A stretch of 62,345 nucleotides of DNA from Candidatus Saccharimonadota bacterium (GCA_017514025.1 JAFWLB010000002.1:1-62345); one strand, 5' to 3'; shown: positions 33,751 to 43,082, counted from the stretch's first letter. Notes: generated by a model from the letters alone, not told the origin. Program-made: numbers and translations.

Positions 33751-34274
33751 TTTCCTCCTGCTATAGTTTTATTATAGCATGCGCGCTCGTGATTGAGGAG
33801 AAAGGTCTTTTTATCTAACCCGCCGGCGTAACCGGTAAGAGAACCGTCTGAGCCGAGGACGCGATGGCAAGGAATGATAATGGAAATAGGATTATGTCCG
33901 ACGGCGCCACCGACGGCCTGGGCGGACATTTGTTTAGTTCCCCTTTGTTTAGCGATTTGCTCGGCGATCTGTTTATAGGTGGTAGTTTCGCCATAGGGGA
34001 TGGTTTTTAAAATTTGCCAGACTTGCTGGCGAAAATCGCTGCCAATGGGAGCAAGGGGGAGTTCTGCTGGTTCTGGTTTTTTGCCATTAAAATAACGATC
34101 TAGCCAATCTTTGGTTTGGATTAGGACTGGGGCGCTGTCATCTTCGGTGATTTCTTCTTTGAGATTTGCAAGGTAGTATTTTTGCCCTTCAATCCAAAGG
34201 CCGATTAGCTTATTATCTTTGGCGGCTAGTAGAATATCGCCGAGGGGCGAGGGGTAGTGGGTGGTGTAGATCAT
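33729..34274 (-). CDS. ogt: methylated-DNA--protein-cysteine methyltransferase
   Basis: 181 residues. The suicide repair enzyme transfers O6-alkyl groups from guanine to its own cysteine in the motif IPCHRVLGSDGSLTGYAGGL (about 145). The N-terminal ribonuclease-like domain and the QVWQILKTIPYGETTTYKQIA helix-turn-helix are intact. TATAAT ends 6 nt before the ATG, so it is a predicted leaderless mRNA. A second alkylation-repair gene, alkD, lies at 52813-53490. Confidence 0.93.
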   Translation of the reverse strand: MIYTTHYPSPLGDILLAAKDNKLIGLWIEGQKYYLANLKEEITEDDSAPVLIQTKDWLDRYFNGKKPEPAELPLAPIGSDFRQQVWQILKTIPYGETTTYKQIAEQIAKQRGTKQMSAQAVGGAVGHNPISIIIPCHRVLGSDGSLTGYAGGLDKKTFLLNHERACYNKTIAGGKCPIITN

Positions 34275-34339
34275 AAAAACATTATAGCACCCGAAATGAC
34301 CGGTTCTGTTCTTTTATTAGGATTTTGTCGTATCTGTTT

Positions 34340-34416
34340 TTATTGGGGTAAATATGATATAATACTTGTGCACGGGATGGCCGTGTTTTATTGCACCTTA
34401 CCAAAGGAGGAAGACG
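34340..34416 (+). promoter_or_regulatory. purM promoter and leader
   Basis: An extended TGATATAAT -10 (around 34357-34365) is followed by a leader with a CACGG/CCGTG hairpin and a T run, then AAAGGAGG 7 nt before the purM ATG. The strong Shine-Dalgarno is unlike most local genes. Confidence 0.55.
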
Positions 34417-35499
34417 ATGGAAGTTAAGCACGAGAATAGTTTTGCCGAGAATTACGCGGCAGCCGGAGTGGATATCACGGCCGGGTATGAAGCTGTTAGG
34501 TTGATGAAAGAGCATGTGGCAAGAACGAAGACCGCTGGAGCGATTGATGACATCGGTGGGTTCGGCGGGCTGTTTTTGCCCGACTTTGCTGGTATGAAGG
34601 AGCCAGTACTGGTATCTGGCACGGACGGTGTGGGCACGAAGTTGAAGCTTGCAATGCTGATGAATAAGCATGATACTATCGGCATCGACTGCGTGGCAAT
34701 GTGCGTGAACGACATCATCTGCTGTGGAGCGAAGCCGTTGTTTTTCCTGGATTATATCGCTTGCGGGAAAAATTATCCCGAAAAAATTGCGGCGATTGTC
34801 GAGGGAGTGGCCGAAGGCTGCGTACAGGCAGGTTGCGCATTGATAGGCGGCGAGACGGCAGAACACCCCGGCATGATGCCAGACGAGGAGTACGATGTGG
34901 CCGGGTTTGCAGTAGGCATCGTAGATCGAGGGGGCATTTTGCGCCCCGAAACTCAAAAGGTGGGCGACGCGTTGATTGCGTTGCCATCTAGCGGAGTTCA
35001 TTCGAACGGGTTTTCGTTGATCCGACGAGTATTTATGCTAGACGCAACGGATGAAGAGGCGGCGGAAAGGTTACAACGGCAATATAGCTGGCTCGATGGC
35101 GAAGCGATAGGAGATGTGCTCCTGACGCCCACTGTCATTTATGTCAAACCAATCCTTTCCCTGCTGAAGCATATACCGGTAAAGGCGGTTACGCATATTA
35201 CCGGTGGCGGGTTCTACGAAAACATACCGCGAAACCTACCATCCGGAGTTACTGCTCATATTAAACGCGAGGACGTGCAGGCACCGCCAATCTTTGATTT
35301 GATCGGCGGGACAGGAAGTATACCGGAACGCGAAATGTTCAACGTATTCAACATGGGCGTGGGAATGGTTGTGACCGTGGCGCCAGATTTTGTGGACGTA
35401 GCTGTTTCGCTACTGGAAAGTTCCGGCGTGGACGCCTACGTGCTGGGCGAGCTAGTCCGAGGAGATGAGGGCGTTATCATCGAAGGAGTTTCTAAATAA
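34417..35499 (+). CDS. purM: phosphoribosylformylglycinamidine cyclo-ligase (AIR synthetase)
   Basis: 360 residues from the ATG behind AAAGGAGG. PurM closes the imidazole ring of FGAM with ATP to make AIR, step five of purine synthesis. Motifs seen are LVSGTDGVGTKLKLA, MCVNDIICCGAKPLFFLDYIACG, GGETAEHPGMM, PSSGVHSNGFSL and THITGGGFYENIPR, so the protein looks complete. No other pur gene is in the window, and this group usually lacks purine synthesis. Its base composition is more GC-rich than its neighbours and it is closed by its own terminator. Both suggest acquisition by transfer. Confidence 0.93.
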   Translation: MEVKHENSFAENYAAAGVDITAGYEAVRLMKEHVARTKTAGAIDDIGGFGGLFLPDFAGMKEPVLVSGTDGVGTKLKLAMLMNKHDTIGIDCVAMCVNDIICCGAKPLFFLDYIACGKNYPEKIAAIVEGVAEGCVQAGCALIGGETAEHPGMMPDEEYDVAGFAVGIVDRGGILRPETQKVGDALIALPSSGVHSNGFSLIRRVFMLDATDEEAAERLQRQYSWLDGEAIGDVLLTPTVIYVKPILSLLKHIPVKAVTHITGGGFYENIPRNLPSGVTAHIKREDVQAPPIFDLIGGTGSIPEREMFNVFNMGVGMVVTVAPDFVDVAVSLLESSGVDAYVLGELVRGDEGVIIEGVSK

Positions 35500-35544
35500 C
35501 GCTGTGTTTGTCGTTTTTAGCTCGCCGTTTTTCTCCAATAAATT

Positions 35545-35573
35545 AAAGCCGGGCGTGTTTGGTCCGGCTTTTT
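35545..35573 (+). terminator. terminator after purM
   Basis: AAAGCCGG, a 10-nt loop, CCGGCTTTTT, 45 nt after the purM stop. Confidence 0.85.
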
Positions 35574-35621
35574 GACGTTAGTGTTGCAAGACCATGATGG
35601 CGAAGCCGTCGGTGAGGGGGG

Positions 35622-35882
35622 CTACTCTGGTTTTTGGAGGTCTTCCCTGCGCTGTTCGACGGCTTCTTCTGCTTTTTGTTTATCGAATTGGCCCGCCATC
35701 TTTTTCAGGGTGTCGAGTTTATTATCAGGGGAGGGCATGTTCTCACCAAGTTTTCTTTCTTCAACTATATCGCCCATCACTTGGTTGTAGAGATCGCTAT
35801 CTGGGTTATTCTTAAGATCCGATAGACTTAGATTGTCTCCGTTTTTAAGTAAATTTCTGGTTTTAGAACTTATATGTTTCAT
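35622..35882 (-). CDS. hypothetical small hydrophilic protein
   Basis: 86 residues, strongly charged (Lys, Asp, Glu, Gln), mostly helical, without signal or membrane segment. I do not recognise it. Support is a TATAAT exactly 6 nt before the ATG (TATAAT-TAGTCT-ATG), matching the local leaderless pattern. Confidence 0.55.
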   Translation of the reverse strand: MKHISSKTRNLLKNGDNLSLSDLKNNPDSDLYNQVMGDIVEERKLGENMPSPDNKLDTLKKMAGQFDKQKAEEAVEQRREDLQKPE

Positions 35883-35963
35883 AGACTAATTATAGCATGG
35901 TTTGCTTTTTGTAGATAAAAATGTTATAATTGGGGATACGTGCTTAGATGAGAGGGGGCAAAA

Positions 35964-36437
35964 TTGAGCAAGTTGTTTAGAATTTCTGGTTATTTTAAAC
36001 AGGATGAAAGCTGGGGCCAGACCGAACCGGCTTTTGTCGGTGAAATAGTAATGGGTGAGCTGCCGATCTTTTGGGGGTGCTGCAAAGAGCTTGGCGATGG
36101 AGACACCTTGAGAGCTGGCGCGACTAGCTGTCTGGTGGGTGGATTTTTAAAAAATCGTAGTGTAGAGTTTTATTTCTACAAAATGTATGATAACCCACCT
36201 CAAGATATGTTGCTGTGTATGATGTCGGACCTAGAGAACGGTCGTGGAGTTTGGGCGACGCGACCAGTAGGGGGCGGTGACTTTGTGGAGCGCAATTTGG
36301 CTCATTTAAAGGTGGAGGAATTGCCCTATTCTAGCGAATTGGAACGAGAGATGTATTCCGCCTTTAATAGTGGCTGCCCCGTGTTGGCTGGCTTCCGTGA
36401 AGACCTAGTAAAGGCAGCGAAAGCCCGTGGAAAGTGA
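35964..36437 (+). CDS. hypothetical protein, TTG start
   Basis: 157 residues. The frame opens with TTG behind GAGGGGGC, and no in-frame ATG gives a good start. A TATAAT lies about 35 nt upstream. It is a soluble protein with cysteines (FWGCCKE) and no recognised motif. It is followed by a strong terminator. It sits beside purM in a small island of unfamiliar genes and may have been transferred with it. Confidence 0.6.
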   Translation: MSKLFRISGYFKQDESWGQTEPAFVGEIVMGELPIFWGCCKELGDGDTLRAGATSCLVGGFLKNRSVEFYFYKMYDNPPQDMLLCMMSDLENGRGVWATRPVGGGDFVERNLAHLKVEELPYSSELEREMYSAFNSGCPVLAGFREDLVKAAKARGK

Positions 36438-36443
36438 CCAGAA

Positions 36444-36478
36444 AATGCCCCGGATGTTTAGTCCGGGGCATTATTTTT
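36444..36478 (+). terminator. terminator after the 157-residue gene
   Basis: AATGCCCCGGA, a 7-nt loop, TCCGGGGCATT and a T-rich tail. Confidence 0.85.
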
Positions 36479-36488
36479 CTCTTTTTCC

Positions 36489-36565
36489 TGGTGGATCTTA
36501 GAGGGCTCGAACCTCTGACCTCAGCAATGTGAATGCTGCGCTCTAGCCAACTGAGCTAAAGATCC
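36489..36565 (-). tRNA. tRNA-Val (anticodon CAC)
   Basis: Acceptor GGATCTT/AAGATCC with one weak pair, D-arm AGCTCAGTTGGCTAGAGC, anticodon stem CAGCA/TGCTG around loop TTCACAT, T-arm with TTCGAGC, and an encoded CCA. Confidence 0.93.
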
Positions 36566-36587
36566 ATGAGTGTGGTATAATTATATC

Positions 36588-37628
36588 ATGGACTTAGAGA
36601 AATTTAAAGAGGAACTTAAGACGATAGAGGAGTTTTTGGCGCGGCCGGATGCGTATGCTGACCCGGAATTTGCTGGTAAAAATAAGCGGGCGACGGTACT
36701 AAGGGAAATTTTGGAATTGAACAAAAAAATTACTCAATTTGAGGCGAATTTAACAGAGGCGGAAGAGCTCTTGAATGATCCAGAGCTGGGCGAAATGGCA
36801 AAAGAAGACTCAGAAAATTTAAAAAAAGAGATCAAACTAGCACGAGAAAAATTGGAAGAGTTGCTAATTCCGCGCGACCCGGCGGATGATAAACCAGCGA
36901 TTATGGAAATCCGGGCGGGAGCAGGCGGCGATGAAGCTTCCCTGTTTGCAGGAGAATTGTATCGGATGTATTTGAAATATGCCGAGGCGCATGGGCTAAA
37001 AGCGGAGTTGATCTCTGAGAATTTAAATGATACTGGTGGGACGAAGGAGGTGATTTTCAAGATTTCTGGTGATAACGCCTATGGACAGTTGAAATTTGAA
37101 GGGGGTGTGCACAGAGTGCAGCGGGTGCCGGTGACGGAATCACAGGGGCGAATTCATACTTCTACCGTGACAGTGGCGGTGTTGCCAGAGGCATCAGAAC
37201 AGGAGTTAGAAATAAAGCCAGAGGATTTGCGGATTGATATTTACCGTTCGGGCGGACACGGGGGGCAGGGGGTAAATACGACTGATTCGGCGGTGCGGAT
37301 TACGCATTTGCCGACGGGAATTGTGGTAGCGATGCAAGATGAACGCTCGCAACAGCAGAATCGGGTAAAGGCGATGAATATTTTAAGATCTAGATTGCTA
37401 GAAAAACAGCGCGAAGAAGAGATAAAAAACGCTTCAGAGGCGCGAAAGTCGCTGATCGGGACAGGAGACCGTTCGGAAAAAATTCGGACTTATAATTTCC
37501 CACAGGACAGGGTGACAGACCACCGGATTCATTATTCGCGGTCCAATATTCCAGCGGTAATGGATGGAGATATCGAAGATATTATAACGGAGCTGGTCAA
37601 ACATGAAAGAGGGCTCGCACAAGATTGA
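36588..37628 (+). CDS. prfA: peptide chain release factor 1
   Basis: 346 residues from the ATG at 36588. It reads UAA and UAG stops. The GGQ motif is in [18 protein letters not shown] (about 225), and the codon-recognition motif is PVT in [14 protein letters not shown], the RF1 type. The start is set by TATAAT-TATATC-ATG, a predicted leaderless transcript; an ATG at 36570 overlaps the -10 box. It is followed by prmC, which begins inside its last codons. Confidence 0.95.
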   Translation: MDLEKFKEELKTIEEFLARPDAYADPEFAGKNKRATVLREILELNKKITQFEANLTEAEELLNDPELGEMAKEDSENLKKEIKLAREKLEELLIPRDPADDKPAIMEIRAGAGGDEASLFAGELYRMYLKYAEAHGLKAELISENLNDTGGTKEVIFKISGDNAYGQLKFEGGVHRVQRVPVTESQGRIHTSTVTVAVLPEASEQELEIKPEDLRIDIYRSGGHGGQGVNTTDSAVRITHLPTGIVVAMQDERSQQQNRVKAMNILRSRLLEKQREEEIKNASEARKSLIGTGDRSEKIRTYNFPQDRVTDHRIHYSRSNIPAVMDGDIEDIITELVKHERGLAQD

Positions 37629-38256
37629 TTTTTATGGGCGTGACTTTATCGTCACGCCAGATGTGTTAATTCCCCGCCCGGAGACTGAGATGATGGTGGA
37701 TGCGGTACTGAATTTGTGCGGTAAAGCGTATTTGCCGGGAGTGAAGCCGAATGAACCACGATTACCACAGGATTGTGCGATTTTAGATGTAGGGACGGGG
37801 TCGGGATGCGTGGCGACGAGTTTGGCGTTGGAGCTGCCGGAGACTCATGTGATGGCGTGCGATATTTCGGAAAAAGCTTTAAAAGTCGCGCGGAAAAATG
37901 CCTTACAACTGGGGGCGGAAGTGAAGTTTGTAAAATCGGATTTGATGAACGGAATCAAGGGTGATTTTGATATCGTGGCAGCGAATTTGCCGTATGTAGA
38001 TAAGGATTGGGATTGGATTGATGAGGAAGCTCTGGCAAAAGAGCCCGCAATTGCTTTATACGCAGAAGATGGCGGTCTGGCGCTGATCAAAAAACTAATT
38101 GACCAGGCGTTTGAAAGGCTAATTCCCTATTTGATTTTGGAAGCCGACCCGTGCCAGCATGAACGAATTATTGATTATGCTAGCACGGGAGACTATTCCT
38201 TGCTAGAAATGCGTGGATTTGTTCTAGTGTTTAGTCGGGGTAACCTTCGAGGGTGA
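37603..38256 (+). CDS. prmC: release factor glutamine N5-methyltransferase, short form
   Basis: 217 residues. It methylates the GGQ glutamine of release factors. The helical N-terminal domain of HemK (about 80 residues) is missing and the protein begins near [20 protein letters not shown]. The SAM motif is [16 protein letters not shown], and the catalytic NPPY is NLPY. It overlaps prfA by 26 nt, so the methyltransferase and its substrate are translationally coupled. The 3' end overlaps convergent htrA by 26 nt. Confidence 0.9.
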   Translation: MKEGSHKIDFYGRDFIVTPDVLIPRPETEMMVDAVLNLCGKAYLPGVKPNEPRLPQDCAILDVGTGSGCVATSLALELPETHVMACDISEKALKVARKNALQLGAEVKFVKSDLMNGIKGDFDIVAANLPYVDKDWDWIDEEALAKEPAIALYAEDGGLALIKKLIDQAFERLIPYLILEADPCQHERIIDYASTGDYSLLEMRGFVLVFSRGNLRG

Positions 38257-39451
38257 CGTTGATAGCGGTTTCGTTGCCGTCGCGGATGACGGTGAGCTGG
38301 ATGGTGTCACCAGGTTTATACTCACCGACGAGATTAGCAAGGGAGCCAGAAGCGCCAACAGCTACGCCGTTGATTTTGGTAATGATATCTTTGTCTTTAA
38401 GACCGGCTTTGGCAGCGGGGCTACCGTTGATTATCGCGGAGTAGCTGGACGGACTATAGAGATAGACGCCTTCGTTGACCGGAAGATTGTAGGCTTTAGC
38501 TACTTCTGGGGTAATTTCAACGCTATAAACGCCGAGATAAGTGCGTTTAGCGGAGCCAGTTTCAATTAGCTGTTTTAGCATGCCTTTAGCGCTGGAAATA
38601 GGGATAGCAAAGCCCATATTTTCGGCGGAGGCGCTGACGGCAGTGTTGATGCCGATTACTTCCCCGGCAGCGTTGACCAAAGGCCCGCCGGAGTTACCGG
38701 AGTTGATGGCAGCGTCGGTCTGAATCATGTCAGATAGAGTTTCGGTATTGCCACCATTGCTATCAGAAGCGGTGACGGAGCGGCCGGTGCCAGAAATAAT
38801 GCCGGCGGTGACGGTGTTTTGATAAAGGCCGAGGGCGTTACCGATGGCGATGACTTGCTGGCCGACGCTAATGGTCTTGGAATCGCCCAAAGTGGCAGGA
38901 GTGAGGCCGGAGGCGTCTTTAATTTTGAGATAGGCAACATCGTTGAGCGGATCGGTAGCGACAACTTCGACGTTTTCGTAAGTGGTACCATCGTCTAGAA
39001 CCACGGTGGCCCTGGAAGCGCCATTTACGACGTGCTTGTTGGTGATGATGTAGCCATCTTCGGTAGCGATGATGCCAGTACCAGCGGCGCCGGAATTTTG
39101 ACCGAAAATATTGGTGGATTTGGTAGATGTGACGATAGAAACAACTGATTTCGAGACTTTTTCGGCAACCTCGGCGATGGAGCCTTCAACAAAATTGGCA
39201 GAATTACCGTCAGCACCGCTACCTAGAAAAGTAAGCGGGGTGGAAGATTTTTGATAGCTCATCCAACCAAGCGCTAGCCCGCCACAACCAAGCACGAGAG
39301 CGATAACCGACATAGTGATGGCGGCGACATTTTTGGTTTTGCAAGAACCTTCGCATTTGCAAGCTTTGGCGTCTTTGGGCTCGTCAGCGACTACCGTAAC
39401 TTGCTCCGTTGTTTCTACTTTTTCGTCAAAATCTTTACCCTTTTCTTCCAT
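38231..39451 (-). CDS. HtrA/DegP-like membrane-anchored serine protease
   Basis: 406 residues from the ATG at 39451, which has AAAGGAGG upstream. An acidic cytoplasmic tail with a Cys-rich CKCEGSCKTK stretch precedes a transmembrane helix (about 45-67). The trypsin-like domain has His in ITNKHVV, Asp in DPLNDVAYLKI and Ser in NSGNSGGPLV. One PDZ domain ends the protein. It should degrade or refold damaged proteins at the outer membrane face. It follows the polytopic membrane protein at 39462 after 10 nt. Confidence 0.92.
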   Translation of the reverse strand: MEEKGKDFDEKVETTEQVTVVADEPKDAKACKCEGSCKTKNVAAITMSVIALVLGCGGLALGWMSYQKSSTPLTFLGSGADGNSANFVEGSIAEVAEKVSKSVVSIVTSTKSTNIFGQNSGAAGTGIIATEDGYIITNKHVVNGASRATVVLDDGTTYENVEVVATDPLNDVAYLKIKDASGLTPATLGDSKTISVGQQVIAIGNALGLYQNTVTAGIISGTGRSVTASDSNGGNTETLSDMIQTDAAINSGNSGGPLVNAAGEVIGINTAVSASAENMGFAIPISSAKGMLKQLIETGSAKRTYLGVYSVEITPEVAKAYNLPVNEGVYLYSPSSYSAIINGSPAAKAGLKDKDIITKINGVAVGASGSLANLVGEYKPGDTIQLTVIRDGNETAINVTLEGYPD

Positions 39452-39461
39452 TTTACCTCCT

Positions 39462-40244
39462 TTAGATATTAAATATAGGGTTGCTAAAACATAATACGAT
39501 GATAGCGACGAGAACGACACCGAAGATGACGGGGCCGACGATATGCTTAAAACGGAAATCATCTTGGTATTTGATCATGGCTCCACGGGTATAATTGTAA
39601 ACAAAAGCGAAGATGGTGAGGATGATGGCGAGTTGGGGGATGCGGATGCCGGTGTCGCCAAAAGTGTAGATGATAGACCAAGAATAACAAAGCCAGGCAA
39701 TTTCGGCAAAGACAAGACCACAAACTAAGGTGGTGAGGGTAAAATCTTTGTCGTTGCTTTGAATTAAAATATGGCGGCTGGCGGCATAGCCAATGAGAAA
39801 GGCGAGAAAAACAAGAACTATGGGATCAAGATTGGCAGTCATGATGGTGGCGGCGGAAATGCCGAAGAAAACGGCAATTAGAGACTGGGCGAGAGTGGCG
39901 ACTTCGGACGAGAGTGGCTTAATCACGATAAGCCATAGGCAGTAGAAAGCCATGAGCAAAAAATCTACTGGCAAAAAGGCGGCGCCAGCATAGTAGGTCA
40001 AAAGAACGACGCTGATGCCGACGATGAGGTCAACGAGGTTGGCTTTGATGTTGGTCCAGAGATATCTGGCCCGAACGGCAAAAACACGCCATTTGGAGGC
40101 AATAACTAAAATGAGGCCGAGCAGAGGACTGCTGGAGAGGACGGTAATCAAGACCGAACCAATGCCGAGCAAGAGATTGAGAAATACGTGCACCATGGTG
40201 CTCATGATGTTGCGGGACTTTCTTGCTAATACATAGTCTGCCAT
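39462..40244 (-). CDS. polytopic membrane protein, unknown
   Basis: 260 residues with about eight hydrophobic segments and short loops. I do not recognise a family. TATAAT lies 9 nt before the ATG, so its leader is a few bases at most. It is probably co-transcribed with the HtrA-like protease downstream. Confidence 0.7.
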   Translation of the reverse strand: MADYVLARKSRNIMSTMVHVFLNLLLGIGSVLITVLSSSPLLGLILVIASKWRVFAVRARYLWTNIKANLVDLIVGISVVLLTYYAGAAFLPVDFLLMAFYCLWLIVIKPLSSEVATLAQSLIAVFFGISAATIMTANLDPIVLVFLAFLIGYAASRHILIQSNDKDFTLTTLVCGLVFAEIAWLCYSWSIIYTFGDTGIRIPQLAIILTIFAFVYNYTRGAMIKYQDDFRFKHIVGPVIFGVVLVAIIVLCFSNPIFNI

Positions 40245-40290
40245 ACTCTATATATTATATCAAAAAAATAAAATAAAGCTGAAAACCTAT

Positions 40291-40374
40291 TAAACTTTTC
40301 TTTGAGCAAAGAAAAGTTTAGCAAAAGAAACCTAGTTAGAAACCTGAAATGGAAGTGAATTCCATTTCAGGTTT
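40291..40374 (+). repeat. two-hairpin element, copy B
   Basis: Hairpin 1 is a 14-bp stem TAAACTTTTCTTTG/CAAAGAAAAGTTTA with a 2-nt loop (40291-40320). The linker has AAAGAAACCTAG. Hairpin 2 is a 13-bp stem AAACCTGAAATGG/CCATTTCAGGTTT (40340-40352 with 40362-40374) closing loop AAGTGAATT. Compared with copy A, the stems change on both sides while the loop and linker are kept. It lies in the divergent gap just before the lepB promoter. Confidence 0.7.
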
Positions 40375-40395
40375 TGTTTATGATATAATAGAGTA

Positions 40396-41073
40396 ATGGA
40401 TAGAATAGAACCGACGTTTTTTCAGAGGCACCCATTGCTGAAGGATTTGTTAAGCCTAGGTGGTTTTATTGTGCTAATAATACTGGGGACGTTGTTTTTG
40501 AACACGTATATTTATCGGTCTTACAACGTAGTGGGGGGGTCGATGGAAAATACCTTGCACGAAAATGATCGCGTGGTGGTAAATCGGGCGGCGGTATCTT
40601 GGTCTCACTTCACGGGGTCAGAATATGTGCCGGAGCGGGGGCAGATTATTGTGTTTTTGAATGAAGATGAGGAGAAGGTTGCGGAATATAAGGCTGCCGG
40701 GGTAGAGCACCCGATGACTTGTGACGTGCCGTCTAATGTGAGTGATCAATATATCATTAAACGCGTAATCGCTTTTCCGGGAGAACGGGTGACAGTGAAA
40801 GATAGCGTAATGACAATTTACAACGATGAGCATCCGGATGGGTTTGTTTATGACGCTGAGTGGCGAGTGAGCGAAACGGATGGACCAAAGGCGTATACTT
40901 CGGGCGAAGTAGATACAACGGTGCCGGAGGGCGAATTGTTTGTGTCGGGAGACAACCGAGAGGGGTCAAACTCTTGGGATTCTAGAAATGGCCTCGGGAC
41001 AATTCCTTATTGCCGAATTGTAGGGCCAGTGGTAATGAGGCTGTTCCCGCTGGATAAAATGAGAACTTTTTAA
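40396..41073 (+). CDS. lepB: signal peptidase I
   Basis: 225 residues. One N-terminal membrane helix (about 18-38) precedes the catalytic domain. The Ser nucleophile is in GGSMENTL, the Lys general base in IIKRVIAFPGE, and the GDNREGSNSWDSR box is intact. It removes signal peptides from exported proteins such as the surface proteins of this window. TATAAT-AGAGTA-ATG predicts a leaderless mRNA. Copy B of the two-hairpin element lies immediately upstream. Confidence 0.95.
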   Translation: MDRIEPTFFQRHPLLKDLLSLGGFIVLIILGTLFLNTYIYRSYNVVGGSMENTLHENDRVVVNRAAVSWSHFTGSEYVPERGQIIVFLNEDEEKVAEYKAAGVEHPMTCDVPSNVSDQYIIKRVIAFPGERVTVKDSVMTIYNDEHPDGFVYDAEWRVSETDGPKAYTSGEVDTTVPEGELFVSGDNREGSNSWDSRNGLGTIPYCRIVGPVVMRLFPLDKMRTF

Positions 41074-41079
41074 GATTAA

Positions 41080-41922
41080 TTAGCTAAGTTTTTTGATTAG
41101 TTCGTTTAGTTCAGCTTGGCTTTTGCATTTGAAGATGAGGGAGCGGCCGGCGATACGAGCAACGACGTCATATTTGGCGGTCAGAGCATCTTCTTGTTTG
41201 CGGTATTCGTTGCGTTTGATGGCGGCGGCGGAAGATTTTTTCTTGGTAGCGGCGAAATAGCGTTCGACTTGGCGGGCGGTCCAACCCTCTTTGACGATCT
41301 TGGGGAGGACTTTTTTGATGGTGGCTTCGTCACGAGAAACGAGCGGACGCATGACACCCTCAGTGAGTTTTTCTTTGGCCATAATTTGTTTGGCAAAATC
41401 TGGGAGGTTTAAGAGATGGACGTAGTTTTGGATGGTAGTCTCGCTCTTACCGACTTTGGCGGCGATATCTTCGGTACTGAGGTTGAACTGGCTAGCTAAT
41501 TTGGCATAGGCAGTGGCAAGCTCTAGGGGGCTTAAGTCTTCGCGCTGAGCGTTTTCGATGATGGAAAGCTCAAGACGGTTCTGAGAATCGAGAGTACGAA
41601 TAATAGCGGGAATTTTGTCTAGGCCGGCGATTTTAGCTGCACGCCAACGACGTTCACCGGCAACGATTTTATACTTCCCTTCTTCCCTGGTGACGACGAT
41701 AGGTTGCAAGACGCCATGTTCTTTGATAGAAACAGCGAGAGCGTCGAGGGCGGCGGGGTCAAACTCACGACGAGGCTGTTCTTCGTCGCGGACGATGTCA
41801 CTAAGTTTTAACTCCTTAAGTTGGCTTTCTTTCTTATCCTCAGCGGCAGTGGGGTCAAACTCATCATCTATGAGCTCCGTAGGAATTAAACTTTCAAAAC
41901 CTCTACCTAAACCTTTAACCAT
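41080..41922 (-). CDS. parB: chromosome partitioning protein ParB
   Basis: 280 residues. The N-terminal CTPase/clamp domain has LKLSDIVRDEEQPRREFD and VAGERRWRAAKIAGL. The central helix-turn-helix (about 140-165: EDIAAKVGKSETTIQNYVHLL) is followed by a short C-terminal dimer domain. It loads at parS sites and works with ParA. No site matching TGTTTCACGTGAAACA was seen in the window. It overlaps the parA stop by 8 nt. Confidence 0.95.
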   Translation of the reverse strand: MVKGLGRGFESLIPTELIDDEFDPTAAEDKKESQLKELKLSDIVRDEEQPRREFDPAALDALAVSIKEHGVLQPIVVTREEGKYKIVAGERRWRAAKIAGLDKIPAIIRTLDSQNRLELSIIENAQREDLSPLELATAYAKLASQFNLSTEDIAAKVGKSETTIQNYVHLLNLPDFAKQIMAKEKLTEGVMRPLVSRDEATIKKVLPKIVKEGWTARQVERYFAATKKKSSAAAIKRNEYRKQEDALTAKYDVVARIAGRSLIFKCKSQAELNELIKKLS

Positions 41923-42697
41923 TCTTAGTCCTTTCTTCTACTTCTTTGGTAAAATCTTTGTAGGCTTTGGCGCCTTTACTAAATTTATCATAAGCACCGA
42001 CGGGGACACCGTGACTGGGGGCTTCGGCAACACGAACATTACGAGGGATTTTGGTCTTGAAAGTGAGTTTTTTGAAGTATTTTTCAATTTCGGCGTAAAC
42101 TTGACCAGAAAGGCTGGTGCGCTTGTCATACATAGTAGCAAGGACGCCGAGAAGTTTGAGGTTGGGGTTGGCTTGTTTCATGACGAGCTTCATGGACTCA
42201 AGGAGCTGGGCGACACCTTCAAGAGCGTAAAATTCGGTCTGGACGGGCAATAACAAATAATTGCTAGCGATCATACCGTTGACGGTCAAGAGACTGAGCG
42301 ATGGAGGCGAATCAATGATGATATATTCGTAATTAACTTCAACACTACGAATGGCATCACGGAGACGAACGAATTTTCTCTGCATGTTGGCCATTTCGAC
42401 TTCGGCGTTGGCGAGCTCGGGCGTAGTAGGAGCAAGATCAAAATTTTTGTATTTAGTGGGGTGGATAGCTTGGCTAAGCTCAGCGGAGCCGAGAATAACG
42501 TTAGTCATGGTAAAACCTAAAGTTTGTGGATCGGTCTTATCGACGCCGAGACCGGAGGTGGCATTACCCTGGGGGTCAAAATCAATGAGTAAAGTCTTGT
42601 GTCTGTCTTTGGCGAGATAATAGCTAAGGTTGACAGCAGTGGTGGTTTTACCCACGCCGCCCTTTTGGTTCGTCACACAAATTACCTTCGCACTCAT
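41915..42697 (-). CDS. parA: chromosome partitioning ATPase ParA (Soj-like)
   Basis: 260 residues from the ATG at 42697. The deviant Walker A is KGGVGKTT (about 13-20), then DFDPQGNATSGLG and IIDSPPSLSLLTVNG. It has no N-terminal DNA-binding extension, so it is the chromosomal Soj type. A further upstream ATG at 42775 lies inside rplU and is unlikely. TATAAT is 10 nt upstream of the chosen start. It forms an operon with parB. Confidence 0.95.
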   Translation of the reverse strand: MSAKVICVTNQKGGVGKTTTAVNLSYYLAKDRHKTLLIDFDPQGNATSGLGVDKTDPQTLGFTMTNVILGSAELSQAIHPTKYKNFDLAPTTPELANAEVEMANMQRKFVRLRDAIRSVEVNYEYIIIDSPPSLSLLTVNGMIASNYLLLPVQTEFYALEGVAQLLESMKLVMKQANPNLKLLGVLATMYDKRTSLSGQVYAEIEKYFKKLTFKTKIPRNVRVAEAPSHGVPVGAYDKFSKGAKAYKDFTKEVEERTKNG

Positions 42698-42717
42698 ACT
42701 GCTTATTATTATACCAT

Positions 42718-42749
42718 AAAAAATAAGCTCTTTGTAGAGCTTATTTTTA
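42718..42749. terminator. bidirectional terminator between rplU and parA
   Basis: AAAAATAAGCTC, a 6-nt loop, GAGCTTATTTTT. The T run overlaps the rplU stop codon. Confidence 0.85.
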
Positions 42750-43055
42750 AGAAATCTTAGTGATTTCGATCTCACTGTACTTCTGGCGGTGGCCAGTTTC
42801 CTTGTGGACGCGCTTTTTGGCTTTGTAGCGAATAACGCGGATTTTGTCGCCTTTCACCTCGGGCGTTTTGACTTTAGCTAAAACTTTTACGCCCTTTACC
42901 GTAGGTGTGCCGACCTGCGTTTTGTCGCCGTCGATTACGAGTAAAGCGTCAAGTTCGAGCTCTTTAGTGCCTGTCGGGAGGAGGTCCACCCGCAGGGTCT
43001 CTTTTTCGGCGACGAGATATTGTTTCCCGCCGACGAGAATGACTGCTTTTTTCAT
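42747..43055 (-). CDS. rplU: 50S ribosomal protein L21
   Basis: 102 residues with the L21 pattern VGGKQYLVAEKETLRVDLLP and the C-terminal YKAKKRVHKETGHRQKYSEIEI. It usually precedes rpmA (L27), which is absent here. TGGTATAAT (extended -10) lies about 30 nt upstream, in the last codons of the surface-protein gene, with AAAGGAAT before the ATG. Confidence 0.95.
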   Translation of the reverse strand: MKKAVILVGGKQYLVAEKETLRVDLLPTGTKELELDALLVIDGDKTQVGTPTVKGVKVLAKVKTPEVKGDKIRVIRYKAKKRVHKETGHRQKYSEIEITKIS

Positions 43056-43082
43056 ATTATTCCTTTATTAGACTATGGTCTA

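Noticed and set aside
34282-35001. Long minus-strand frame (239 codons) over purM
   Set aside because: It lies entirely antisense to a well-supported purM and has no recognisable motif, promoter or ribosome-binding site.
41615-42253. Plus-strand frame of 212 codons across parB/parA
   Set aside because: It is an antisense shadow of two conserved genes, with low-complexity composition.
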